From Ginsengibacter hankyongi (GTDB lineage Bacteria; Bacteroidota; Bacteroidia; Chitinophagales; Chitinophagaceae), in NCBI RefSeq assembly GCF_008710285.1, contig NZ_VYQF01000004.1, positions 290,459 to 354,458 of the forward strand: 64,000 nucleotides of DNA, written 5' to 3'. Each line of letters opens with the position of its first letter. Within the stretch, counting starts at the first letter, position 1. The notes beneath the pieces were generated by a model, which worked only from the letters and a program-made list of their open reading frames with translations, did not search any database and was not told where the DNA came from. Made by a program: the position numbers and the translations under genes. Shown in pieces: positions 55,900-64,000 of this stretch.

Positions 55900-58149
55900 A
55901 TGAAAAGTATTACCTGTTTCCGGCGTTTATTCGTTTTATATTTCCTGGTAATTTTTTCTTCTACCTGTTACGCACAAACGAAGACTATTGATCAGAAAGT
56001 AGATTCAGTTTTAAAACTAATGACCCTTGATGAGAAGGTTGGCCAGATGAATCAATACAATGGCGACTGGGATGCGACGGGCCCCATTACTAATGATGGC
56101 GACAAACAAAACCAGATAAGAAAAGGAATGGTTGGCTCAATGCTTAACGTTACAGGAGTAGAGCATACAACACAGTTGCAAAAGATTGCCATGCAATCAA
56201 GATTAAAAATTCCTTTATTATTTGGACAGGATATTATTCATGGATACAGAACTACCTTTCCTATTCCTCTTGCAGAAGCGGCGAGTTGGGATTTAAAAGC
56301 TATTCAGCTCTCGGCACGGATAGCTGCAACAGAGGCGGCTGCAAGTGGCGTGCACTGGACATTTGCGCCTATGGTTGATATTGCCCGTGATTCACGCTGG
56401 GGAAGAGTTATGGAAGGAGCAGGTGAAGATCCTTACCTCGGTTCTTTAATTGCAACGGCAAGAGTGAAGGGTTTCCAGGGGAAAGGTTTTGGAAATACGG
56501 ATGCAATAATGGCTTGTGCAAAACATTTTGCTGCGTACGGTGCAGCCATCGGCGGCCGTGATTATAATGCTGTTGATATGAGTTTAAATGCTTTGTGGGA
56601 AATTTATCTTCTTCCTTTTAAGGCTGCTGCAGAAGCAGGCGCTGCAACTTTCATGAATTCATTTAATACACTCAATGGAATTCCTGCTACCGGTAGTGCA
56701 TACCTGCAAAGGGATATTTTAAAAGGCATGTGGAAGTTTAAAGGATTTATTGTGAGCGACTGGAACTCTGTTGGGGAGATGATTCCGCATGGTTTTGCAA
56801 AGGATAATTACGATGCATCATTCAAGGCAATTACTGCGGGGAATGATATGGATATGGAAAGCCGGAGTTACATACAAAATTTAGTACAGCTTGTAAAAGA
56901 TGGGAAAGTAAAAATTCAATTAGTTGATGATGCAGTAAGGCGCATATTAAAAAAGAAATTTGAAATGGAATTGTTTGATGACCCTTTCAGATTTTCTAAT
57001 AAAGAAAGAGAACAACAGCAATGGAATAATAAGCAAAACCTGGAAGCAGAAAAATTAATGGCCGAAAAAAGTATTGTACTACTGAAAAATGAGAATCAAT
57101 TATTGCCATTAAGCAAGACTAACGTACAAGGTAAGACGATTGCTTTGATTGGGCCATTTATAAAAGGAATAAGGGACAACCTTGGTTTCTGGAGTTATAC
57201 ATGGCCCGATGATTCTGCACGAATTATTTCTGTTTGGGAAGGAATAAAAAATAAAGCCGGAGATAATGCAAATCTTCTTTACGCAAAAGGATGCAATATA
57301 AATGATACATCACATGTGAGTTTTAGTGAAGCCATCGAAACAGCCATGAAAGCAGATATTGTAATCATGAATGTAGGTGAAGCTGCTGATATGAGCGGTG
57401 AAGCCAAAAGCCGCAGCAATATTCATTTACCCGGTGTGCAGGAAGAATTGATTAAGGCAATTTGTGCTACCGGCAAACCTGTAATTGTAATGATCAATGC
57501 AGGAAGGCCATTAATTTTTAACTGGACTGCCGATCATGTTCCTGCGATCGTTTATACGTGGTGGTTAGGTACCGAAGCCGGAGCTGCAATTGCGGATGTT
57601 TTGTTTGGAGATTATAATCCTTCCGGGAAATTGCCCATGAGTTTTCCAAGAGCAGAGGGACAGATTCCTATTTACTATAATCATTTCAGTACAGGCCGCC
57701 CCGCAAAAAATGACAGCGATTTGAATTATGTTTCCTCTTATATTGACTTGCCCAACAGTCCAAAGTTTCCTTTTGGATATGGATTAAGCTATACAACTTT
57801 TTCTTATAGTGATATTAAGCTAAGTTTAACTAGGTTCAGGCCGGGACAGGATTTAAGGGCTTCTGTTGTTGTCACCAACTCAGGCAAATATGATGGAACT
57901 GAAACCGTACAATTGTATATAAGAGATATGGTGGGCTCTGTGGTGAGGCCTGTAAAAGAATTAAAAGGATTTCAACAAATATTTTTAAAAGCAGGAGAAA
58001 GCCAAACAATAACGTTTAAGATTACAACGGAAGATCTTAAATTTTATAACAATGATCTTAAATATATTTATGAGCCTGGTGATTTTAAGTTATTCATCGG
58101 GACAAACAGTGATGACGTAAGAGAAGCAGATTTTACTTTATTAAAATGA
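55900..58149 (+). CDS. GH3 beta-glucosidase, BglX type 2
   Basis: A 749-residue secreted enzyme (signal ending CYAQ) with the same three-domain GH3 plan as the gene at 46760: RWGRVMEGAGEDPYLGS, nucleophile Asp287 in GFIVSDWNSVGEM, GTEAGAAIADVLFGDYNPSGKL, and the FN3-like SGKYDGTETVQLYIRDMVGS. The barrel differs from the first GH3 near the substrate pocket (YNGDWDATGPIT at the N-terminus, SDWNS in place of TDYTG), so a different linkage or aglycone preference is likely. It is 38 bp after the GMC oxidoreductase, suggesting that glycoside oxidation and hydrolysis are linked. Confidence 0.94.
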   Translation: MKSITCFRRLFVLYFLVIFSSTCYAQTKTIDQKVDSVLKLMTLDEKVGQMNQYNGDWDATGPITNDGDKQNQIRKGMVGSMLNVTGVEHTTQLQKIAMQSRLKIPLLFGQDIIHGYRTTFPIPLAEAASWDLKAIQLSARIAATEAAASGVHWTFAPMVDIARDSRWGRVMEGAGEDPYLGSLIATARVKGFQGKGFGNTDAIMACAKHFAAYGAAIGGRDYNAVDMSLNALWEIYLLPFKAAAEAGAATFMNSFNTLNGIPATGSAYLQRDILKGMWKFKGFIVSDWNSVGEMIPHGFAKDNYDASFKAITAGNDMDMESRSYIQNLVQLVKDGKVKIQLVDDAVRRILKKKFEMELFDDPFRFSNKEREQQQWNNKQNLEAEKLMAEKSIVLLKNENQLLPLSKTNVQGKTIALIGPFIKGIRDNLGFWSYTWPDDSARIISVWEGIKNKAGDNANLLYAKGCNINDTSHVSFSEAIETAMKADIVIMNVGEAADMSGEAKSRSNIHLPGVQEELIKAICATGKPVIVMINAGRPLIFNWTADHVPAIVYTWWLGTEAGAAIADVLFGDYNPSGKLPMSFPRAEGQIPIYYNHFSTGRPAKNDSDLNYVSSYIDLPNSPKFPFGYGLSYTTFSYSDIKLSLTRFRPGQDLRASVVVTNSGKYDGTETVQLYIRDMVGSVVRPVKELKGFQQIFLKAGESQTITFKITTEDLKFYNNDLKYIYEPGDFKLFIGTNSDDVREADFTLLK

Positions 58150-58375
58150 GTGCACTATCAATATTTATATAAAAATAATTTTAAGCTCGAAACGCCACCT
58201 GCGTATACATTTCGGCATTTTATCTATTCAACAAATCCTGTTGCAGGCAATTTAATATTTCCTTAATAATTAGGTAACGTTTTGGTTACATTAACAGCAT
58301 TTCTTTGTATCCGATATATTTTTTTCAGTTGTTGATCTGTACGCTATCTTTTATTTACCATTAAATTCCAAAGTC

Positions 58376-58480
58376 ATGAAAACAATAACCTATTTTTTTC
58401 AGAAAATCATTATCCGGATTTTCCTGCAACGGCTCTCAGCCTTTTATTCCCCGCTTAAGTTTTTCAAAGTGCAATTATAA
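58376..58480 (+). CDS. 34-codon coupled upstream ORF
   Basis: ATG at 58376 to TAA at 58478-58480, encoding a basic, amphipathic peptide (begins MKTITYFFQKIII, ends FFKVQL). Its stop overlaps the start of the phosphoesterase gene in TAATG, the usual arrangement for translational coupling. No family is recognised at this length. It may be a leader peptide that keeps the downstream gene translated, or a small membrane-associated peptide. The stop/start overlap is the main support; chance is possible. Confidence 0.5.
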   Translation: MKTITYFFQKIIIRIFLQRLSAFYSPLKFFKVQL

Positions 58481-59337
58481 TGCAGCAAAAAAAGCGAAAG
58501 ATTGAAATACTCGTTTTAAGCGATGTTCATTTGGGCACTTATGGTTGTCATGCAAAGCAATTGTTATCTTATCTTAAAACAATTAAACCTAAAACGGTTG
58601 TCCTCAATGGCGATATCATTGATATCTGGCAGTTCAGTAAAAGATATTGGCCCAAGAGCCACATGAAAGTGGTAAAACATATTATGGGATGGATGAGTAA
58701 GGGCATTAAGATTTATTATGTTACCGGCAACCATGATGAACTATTGCGAAAGTTTGTTGGTTTTAAATTTGGCTCATTGCAAATTGTAAACAAAGTAGTG
58801 CTTCCGTTAGCTGAAGGCAAGAAGGCATGGTTCTTTCATGGCGATGTTTTTGATGTTACCATGCAACATTCAAAATGGCTGGCAAAGCTTGGCGCTATTG
58901 GCTACGATACTTTGATCCTGATTAATATGCTGGCCAATTTTATTTCTGAAAAAATATTTAAGAAAGGAAAATTATCTCTTTCAAAAAAAATAAAAAACCG
59001 TGTGAAGAGTGCCGTAAAGTTTATCAATAATTTTGAAACTACTGCTGCAGATATTGGCATATCCAATAAATATGATTACGTGGTTTGTGGCCACATTCAC
59101 CAGCCTGAAATGAAAGAGATAACGAATCATCACGGCTCTATTACCTATTTAAATTCGGGAGATTGGATAGAAAATCTTACGGCGCTTGAATACAATGATG
59201 GTAAATGGATTATTTATAAATATGATGAAGCTAATATAACGGACGTCATAGACGAAGATGCTGGAGAATATGAACTGGGTAATAAGGAGCTTTTTAGTAA
59301 CATGCTGCAGGAATTTAATATGATGAGCTTAACATGA
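58480..59337 (+). CDS. Calcineurin-like phosphoesterase, LpxH-related
   Basis: A 285-residue cytoplasmic metallophosphoesterase. All metal motifs are seen: LSDVHLG (Asp15, His17), LNGDIIDIW (Asp45), TGNHDE (Asn84, His85), WFFHGDVFD, and VCGHIHQPEM. The overall order resembles UDP-2,3-diacylglucosamine hydrolase (LpxH), but it is longer than E. coli LpxH (about 240) and has a basic insertion (KKGKLSLSKKIKNRVKSAVK) that could contact membrane lipid. It ends in ATGA overlap with the glycosyltransferase, so both are co-translated. It may act on a glycolipid intermediate; the true lipid A enzyme could be elsewhere in the genome. Confidence 0.88.
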   Translation: MQQKKRKIEILVLSDVHLGTYGCHAKQLLSYLKTIKPKTVVLNGDIIDIWQFSKRYWPKSHMKVVKHIMGWMSKGIKIYYVTGNHDELLRKFVGFKFGSLQIVNKVVLPLAEGKKAWFFHGDVFDVTMQHSKWLAKLGAIGYDTLILINMLANFISEKIFKKGKLSLSKKIKNRVKSAVKFINNFETTAADIGISNKYDYVVCGHIHQPEMKEITNHHGSITYLNSGDWIENLTALEYNDGKWIIYKYDEANITDVIDEDAGEYELGNKELFSNMLQEFNMMSLT

Positions 59338-60422
59338 AAATATTATACGCCATACAGGGAACCGGTAACGGCCACATAAGCAGGGCAAGGGATATCATTC
59401 CTTTACTTGAAAAAAAGGGCGAGCTTGATATTTTAATAAGCGGTACGGAAGCAGATGTTGACCTTGGCTATCCCGTAAAATATAAACTCAAAGGAATGAG
59501 CTTTGTTTTTGGGAAAAAGGGAGGCATTGATTTGGCATCTACTTATAAGAAAGCAAAGTTGAAAAGATTTTATAATGAAGTAAAGGAACTTCCGGTAACG
59601 GATTACGATATCGTTATAAATGATTTTGAACCTGTAAGCGCATGGGCCTGCCGTATTAATAATAAAGCCTGCATTGGATTAAGCCACCAGGCGGCAGTTT
59701 TGAATAAAAAATGCCCGAAGCCTGCTAAAAAAGATGTGGTAGGAAAATCTATCCTAAAGAATTATGCCCCCGTAACAGAGAAGTATGGATTTCATTTTAA
59801 ACCTTATGATAAAAAAATATTTACTCCCGTTATACGCGAAGAAATCCGAAATGCCGATAATAAAAAGCTTACGCATTATGCAGTCTATTTGCCCGCTTAC
59901 GACGATAAGAGAATTATAAAAGTTCTAAAAGAAATTAAGGGTGTGGAGTGGCAGGTATTTTCAAAACATACGAAAAAAATATACGCTGAACAAAATGTTC
60001 ATATCACTCCCATTAATAATACCGAGTTTATACAAAGTTTGGTAACGTCCACAGGAGTGTTATGTGGAGCGGGTTTTGAAACACCGGCAGAAGCCTTGTT
60101 TCTACAAAAGAAATTAATGGTAATACCAATGAAAGGCCAGTATGAACAACAATGTAATGCGGCTGCTCTTAAAGAAATGGGCGTGCCCGTATTGAAAAAA
60201 GTAAAAATGTCTAAGACTGAAAAGATAAATGATTGGGTTACTAACGGTGAAATAATTACCGTTGATTATCCCAATATTACCGAAGAAATTATAGAGGAAA
60301 TTTTTAAGAAACATGCTCCGGTCATAACTCTTCCCTATGCATTGCCGATAAAAAATTCTATTCCCGGGAAAAAGACAAAGCAGATAGGTTTGGGAAATAT
60401 CCTGCATCAAATTACCGGCTGA
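59334..60422 (+). CDS. MurG-like glycosyltransferase (GT-B fold)
   Basis: A 362-residue cytoplasmic or peripheral-membrane transferase. N-terminal MKILYAIQGTGNGHISRARD is the glycine-rich acceptor loop of GT28/MurG-like enzymes; C-terminal GVLCGAGFETPAEALFLQKK and IPMKGQYEQQCNA form the nucleotide-sugar-binding site with its Glu and Gln residues. The donor and acceptor are not readable. The ATGA overlap with the phosphoesterase and a 1-bp gap to the GH1 tie the three functions together. Confidence 0.88.
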   Translation: MKILYAIQGTGNGHISRARDIIPLLEKKGELDILISGTEADVDLGYPVKYKLKGMSFVFGKKGGIDLASTYKKAKLKRFYNEVKELPVTDYDIVINDFEPVSAWACRINNKACIGLSHQAAVLNKKCPKPAKKDVVGKSILKNYAPVTEKYGFHFKPYDKKIFTPVIREEIRNADNKKLTHYAVYLPAYDDKRIIKVLKEIKGVEWQVFSKHTKKIYAEQNVHITPINNTEFIQSLVTSTGVLCGAGFETPAEALFLQKKLMVIPMKGQYEQQCNAAALKEMGVPVLKKVKMSKTEKINDWVTNGEIITVDYPNITEEIIEEIFKKHAPVITLPYALPIKNSIPGKKTKQIGLGNILHQITG

Positions 60423-60423
60423 T

Positions 60424-61800
60424 ATGTTGCTGAGAAAAGAAGATTTTGGAAATGATTTCATATGGGGAGTTGCTACTGCTGCTTACCAGGTTGAAGGGGC
60501 TTGCGATATACATCTAAAGGGAAAATCTATCTGGGATGTTTTTGTAAAACAAAGAAGGAAGATATTTCAAAATCAAAACGGTGATGTTGCCTGCGATTTT
60601 TATAATCGTTATGCTAAAGACATCAGCTTAATGGCTGATCTTAATATTAAGAATTATCGTTTTTCAATTGCGTGGAGCCGCATATTTCATGAAGGCACAG
60701 GAAACATAAATTCTGCGGGCATTGACTTTTATAATCGTGTTATCGATTTTTGCCTCGAGCTTAATATAACGCCATGGGTTACACTATATCATTGGGATCT
60801 TCCATTTGAGCTTCAAAAAGAAGGGGGATGGGTGAACAGGAATATCGTCAACTGGTTCGAAGAATATGTTGCCTGTTGTGTAAAGTATTTCGGAGACAGG
60901 GTGACCACCTGGATGGTATTGAATGAGCCCATGGTCTTTACAGGAGCCGGATATTTTTTAGGCGTACATGCGCCTGGCAAAAAAGGCTTGAATAATTTTT
61001 TAGCTGCAACGCATCATGCTGCGCTTTGCCAGGCAAGGGGCGGAGCAATTATAAAGTCGTTGCAGCCACGCAGCAATGTTGGCACTACCTTTTCGTGTTC
61101 GCATATTGAGCCTTATCGGGCTATTGATAAACATATTTTAGCAGCAAAGAAGGTTGATGCATTATTAAATCGTCTTTTTATCGAGCCTCTTTTAGGACTT
61201 GGATACCCTGTAAAAGATTTAAAATTATTGCAGCGCATTGAAAAGTTTATAAAGCAGGATGATGAAAAAAATCTTGCATTCAATATGGATTTTATTGGCG
61301 TGCAGAATTACACGAGAGAAGTGGTGAGCCACAATAACTTTATGCCATTTATAAAAGCAAAAATTATTAAGGCCAATAAAAGAAAGGTGGAAACCACCTT
61401 AATGAATTGGGAAGTGTATCCTGAATCTATTTATAACATTTTAAAAAAATATAGCAGTTATAGAAATATGCCACCACTAATGGTTACAGAAAATGGTGCC
61501 GCGTTTAACGACGTTATGATTAATGGTAAAGTTCATGATCCTAAAAGAACGCAATACCTGAAAGATAATATTGCGCAGATACTGCGTGCAAAACAAGAAG
61601 GGGTTGATGTAAGAGGTTATTTTGTTTGGACCTTTCTCGACAATTTTGAATGGGCCGAGGGCTATTATCCCCGTTTTGGTTTGGTGCATGTAGATTTTGA
61701 AACACAAAAAAGAACCGTAAAATCTTCCGGTAACTGGTATGCATCATTTTTAAAAAATGTAACAACAGAAATGGTGAGCAGATTTAGTAAGACAGGTTAA
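60424..61800 (+). CDS. GH1 beta-glucosidase, cytoplasmic
   Basis: A 458-residue retaining glycosidase without signal peptide. N-terminal FIWGVATAAYQVEG signature, acid/base Glu168 in WMVLNEPMVF, nucleophile Glu356 in VTENGAAF, and FVWTFLDNFEWAEGYYPRFGL, where the Glu-Trp pair and downstream residues form the glucose site. Length is standard for GH1. It begins one base after the glycosyltransferase stop. It could hydrolyse imported beta-glucosides (with the upstream locus) or remodel a glycolipid made by its operon partners; context favours the second somewhat, because the operon is otherwise biosynthetic. Confidence 0.95.
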   Translation: MLLRKEDFGNDFIWGVATAAYQVEGACDIHLKGKSIWDVFVKQRRKIFQNQNGDVACDFYNRYAKDISLMADLNIKNYRFSIAWSRIFHEGTGNINSAGIDFYNRVIDFCLELNITPWVTLYHWDLPFELQKEGGWVNRNIVNWFEEYVACCVKYFGDRVTTWMVLNEPMVFTGAGYFLGVHAPGKKGLNNFLAATHHAALCQARGGAIIKSLQPRSNVGTTFSCSHIEPYRAIDKHILAAKKVDALLNRLFIEPLLGLGYPVKDLKLLQRIEKFIKQDDEKNLAFNMDFIGVQNYTREVVSHNNFMPFIKAKIIKANKRKVETTLMNWEVYPESIYNILKKYSSYRNMPPLMVTENGAAFNDVMINGKVHDPKRTQYLKDNIAQILRAKQEGVDVRGYFVWTFLDNFEWAEGYYPRFGLVHVDFETQKRTVKSSGNWYASFLKNVTTEMVSRFSKTG

Positions 61801-61873
61801 TTTTCATACACTCCCTATACACTGTCTATACCTTTGTTATGGTGTCAAAAATATTTATCAACTCTCATTTTAA

Positions 61874-61905
61874 TAAAAAAAGGTGGCACTTTTCAGCACC
61901 ACCTT
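61874..61905 (-). terminator. Rho-independent terminator of the T9SS repeat protein gene
   Basis: Read on the minus strand: AAGGTGG (61905-61899), a 12-base loop, CCACCTT (61886-61880), then a run of T's (61879-61874). It is 19 bases past the minus-strand stop at 61925. Confidence 0.82.
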
Positions 61906-61924
61906 ATCATAGGAATGTTTAATA

Positions 61925-64000
61925 TTATTTGCCTTCTTTTATCAATTTTAGTAGGACCATATCCTTGCCTTGTACCACCTGTGCAAAATAAATGCCCGGA
62001 TGGTAACTGTTACCTAATTGTAAGGTGCTGTTGGCCGGAACATTACTGCGTTGTTCAACCGTTCTTCCCATTATATCAACCACAGTAATTGAAACCTTTT
62101 CATTACTTGCGCTCTTCAGGCCAAGTGTGAAGTAGTAGGAGGTTGGGTTTGGTAACACTTTTACTGCAAGCTGTGTAGGCTCGTTTGAAATGATGGTTCT
62201 TAAGTTATTATCCAACGCTGTTTTGTTAGAGCTGGTGCTGTGGATTACAATGGAACCACCGCCTAACACTGTTATTGGATCAGAATTATTATCGATACCC
62301 ATCATGTTATCGTAGATTGTTGTAGTCGAGTTCCAAATCTTAATCCTGAATTTATCTGAGCCACCACCACCGCTGATGCTGCCATCAATTGCGGACACCA
62401 TGAAATTATAACTACCTGAGCCGTTGATAGTACCAACTCCCTGGAATATAGCCTTTGGTCCCGCAATTACCAGTGAACCTGAGTTATAACTTGAACTATT
62501 GAAGTTAAGATTACCTGCCTGGAACTGGAATTGCGTATTACCAGTTGGTACATTGCTGCCTTTTTTATATTGGGAGTTGAATCCAAAGTTGGCTTTACCG
62601 GTCGCATTAAGATCAAGGCTGTATGCTCCTGCGGGAGACATTATCCAGCCGCCGCCGGTCACGAAGCCAGCGTTAGGATCGTATACAGAGAAATAAGCGT
62701 CAGTTGATGTTGCACAGCTTGCCCCGGCGGTTGCACTCACCTTATAAAGCCCCACACTATAGCCAGTAAAAGTCACTGTGGCTAATCCTGAAGCATCAGT
62801 TGTTGTGGAATATGTATTACCCGGAGTTACTGTGAAGATAACCGTTACACCACCTACGGCAGGCGTTATCTGAGCTTTGAGTGTATCGGGTTTGCTATTA
62901 TTCAACGACCATGCATTACTACTACCTGATGCATCGATAGAGGCAATTCCATTGATCGTAAATGTTGCAGTGTTATATGCAATGTTGTAATTAGACAATA
63001 CACCGGTTGGGCTTAATGTAGCTGAAATTTTATAATTGCCCGCAGATTCACCAGATACTCTACTGTAAGTTACCGACACATTATCTGATGTAATAAATCC
63101 TAAAAGTGTTCCGCTCGTAACTGGATTTAGATCACTCTGGCCGCAATATTTGCTATTGTTGTTTGGTGTTACAGATGCATCTTTTTTATCTATTGTAAAT
63201 GCCGTAGCAGATGAGCTTGCAGAAGCCCAGTTGCCATCAGCGCTTGCAGCCACGGTAGCGGTTACAGTGTAGTTACCTGCATTGGTTGGCTTGGTTGAAC
63301 TGGCAGCGTAATTGTTGCCTGCGTTATCAGTCCCTGTATAACTAAATGTATAAGAAGATCCGGTACCAGTATTGGTCGCAGCACCGGGACCCTGTGGTGA
63401 TCCGTTATAAGTGTAAGTTCCAACCGGAGTAACGGTTACAGTTGGAGTAGCCTTATCGATCGTAAATGCTGTAGCAGATGAGCTGGCTGAACTATAGTTG
63501 CCATCAGCACTTGCAGCCACGGTAGCGGTTACAGTGTAGTTACCTGCATTGGTTGGCTTGGTTGCACTTGGGCCATAGCTGTGGTTTGCATTATCAGTTC
63601 CTGAATAACTGAAAGTATAAGATGTTCCTGTTCCTGTATTGGTAGCTGCCCATGGACCCTGTGGTGATCCGCTATAAGTGTAAGTACCTACCGGTGTTAC
63701 CGTTACTGAAGGAGTTGCTCTGTCGATTGTAAATGCCGTAGCAGATGAGCTGGCTGATGTATAGTTACCATCAGCACTTGCAGCTACTGTTGCAGTAACA
63801 GTATAGCTGCCTGCATTGATTGGCTTCGTTGCACTTGGGCCATAGCTGTTGTTTGCATTATCAGTTCCTGAATAACTGAAAGTATAAGATGTTCCTGTTC
63901 CTGTATTGGTAGCTGCCCCTGGCCCCTGTGGTGATCCGCTATAAGTGTAAGTACCTACCGGTGTTACCGTTACTGAAGGAGTTGCTCTGTCGATTGTAAA
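61925..64000 (-). CDS. Large T9SS-exported repeat protein, C-terminal part (5' end outside window)
   Basis: The frame is open to the right edge; 691 residues are visible and an internal GTG at 63520 is not the start. From the edge: MBG-type beta-sandwich repeats of 89 residues (AFTIDKATPTVTVTPVG, YTYNGSPQGPG, NAGNYTVTATVAASADGN), another MBG-like unit (KKDASVTPNNNSKYCG), an Ig-like domain (AQITPAVGGVTVIFTVTPG), a post-COAP-1-like domain (GFVTGGGWIMSPAGAYS, FGFNSQYKKGSNVPTGNTQF), and a Por-secretion tail (VKVLPNPTSYYFTLGL...VVDIMGRTVEQ...PGIYFAQVVQG). The tail marks export by the type IX system to the cell surface. Adhesin or cell-surface filament is the likely role. Confidence 0.92.
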   Translation of the reverse strand, partial: FTIDRATPSVTVTPVGTYTYSGSPQGPGAATNTGTGTSYTFSYSGTDNANNSYGPSATKPINAGSYTVTATVAASADGNYTSASSSATAFTIDRATPSVTVTPVGTYTYSGSPQGPWAATNTGTGTSYTFSYSGTDNANHSYGPSATKPTNAGNYTVTATVAASADGNYSSASSSATAFTIDKATPTVTVTPVGTYTYNGSPQGPGAATNTGTGSSYTFSYTGTDNAGNNYAASSTKPTNAGNYTVTATVAASADGNWASASSSATAFTIDKKDASVTPNNNSKYCGQSDLNPVTSGTLLGFITSDNVSVTYSRVSGESAGNYKISATLSPTGVLSNYNIAYNTATFTINGIASIDASGSSNAWSLNNSKPDTLKAQITPAVGGVTVIFTVTPGNTYSTTTDASGLATVTFTGYSVGLYKVSATAGASCATSTDAYFSVYDPNAGFVTGGGWIMSPAGAYSLDLNATGKANFGFNSQYKKGSNVPTGNTQFQFQAGNLNFNSSSYNSGSLVIAGPKAIFQGVGTINGSGSYNFMVSAIDGSISGGGGSDKFRIKIWNSTTTIYDNMMGIDNNSDPITVLGGGSIVIHSTSSNKTALDNNLRTIISNEPTQLAVKVLPNPTSYYFTLGLKSASNEKVSITVVDIMGRTVEQRSNVPANSTLQLGNSYHPGIYFAQVVQGKDMVLLKLIKEGK
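63195..64000 (-). repeat. 267-bp tandem repeats encoding 89-residue MBG domains
   Basis: The segment GTAAATGC(C/T)GTAGCAGATG recurs at 63195, 63462 and 63729, and its first bases again at 63996; every interval is exactly 267 bp (89 codons), so the frame is preserved. The copies nearest the edge (63540-63730 versus 63807-63997) differ by only scattered bases, while the copy at 63195-63461 is more diverged. The array continues beyond the window. Confidence 0.95.

Noticed and set aside
58280..58340. Bacteroidota-type promoter before the 34-codon ORF (TTTCTTTG near 58304)
   Set aside because: One mismatch to the -7 element and the -33 spacing does not fit well; not called.
60114..60461. 115-codon minus-strand frame across the glycosyltransferase/GH1 junction
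   Set aside because: Antisense to two secure genes.
1..64000. CRISPR arrays, tRNA or rRNA genes, transposases
   Set aside because: No regularly spaced direct repeats with unique spacers, cloverleaf-like segments or transposase motifs were seen; the only tandem array is the coding 267-bp repeat.

Overview
The window looks like the chromosome of a Bacteroidota member, most likely Chitinophagaceae or a close relative. The signs are: paired SusC/SusD outer-membrane proteins, many lipoproteins, a protein with a type IX secretion (T9SS) C-terminal tail, AT-rich intergenic DNA with weak ribosome binding sites, and four GH144-type glucanases of the kind first described in Chitinophaga pinensis. No database search was possible, so family names come from motifs and overall layout.

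Layout. (1) 1-12 kb: the 3' part of a GH37 trehalase; on the minus strand, a lipoprotein fusing ThuA, sugar-dehydrogenase, PKD, cytochrome c and CBM6-like domains, followed by a TonB-dependent receptor; then a compact minus-strand operon of MFS sugar transporter, PfkB fructokinase and amylosucrase-type GH13, which reads as a sucrose pathway. (2) 12.3-27.2 kb: two SusC/SusD pairs, a large FG-GAP/VCBS lipoprotein between them and a LamG-like lipoprotein after the second, with hairpin terminators after SusD 1 and after the LamG gene. (3) 27.3-33.8 kb: a seven-heme cytochrome on the minus strand, divergent from a second VCBS lipoprotein that is tightly linked to a GH144 lipoprotein. (4) 34-37.5 kb: an island of non-carbohydrate genes, including a PGM1-like ATP-grasp peptide ligase, a gamma-glutamylcyclotransferase-like protein and small membrane proteins. 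(5) 37.6-52 kb: a run of plus-strand degradative genes: three more GH144 proteins, a phytanoyl-CoA-dioxygenase-like protein, a Gfo/Idh/MocA oxidoreductase, a GH43-like protein, a GH3 and two GH30 enzymes. (6) 52.3-58.1 kb: a minus-strand amino-sugar-phosphate isomerase/ROK kinase pair, then a plus-strand GMC oxidoreductase and a second GH3. (7) 58.4-61.8 kb: a 34-codon coupled ORF, an LpxH-like phosphoesterase, a MurG-like glycosyltransferase and a cytoplasmic GH1 with overlapping or abutting ends. (8) 61.9-64 kb: the C-terminal part of a T9SS-exported repeat protein with 267-bp tandem repeats, running off the right edge.

Working model (inference). SusC/D complexes and surface lipoproteins bind and import glucan fragments. 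The four GH144 enzymes, the family known for endo-beta-1,2-glucanase and sophorose-releasing activities, cut a beta-1,2-linked or mixed beta-glucan. The GH30, GH3 and GH43-like enzymes trim side links and oligosaccharides, and the ROK kinase could phosphorylate the released hexose. Sucrose and trehalose genes at the left edge add non-reducing disaccharides. The redox proteins (sugar dehydrogenase-cytochrome fusion, heptaheme cytochrome, GMC oxidoreductase, Gfo/Idh) suggest that oxidative sugar chemistry accompanies hydrolysis. No transcriptional regulator, tRNA, rRNA, CRISPR array or transposase was recognised.
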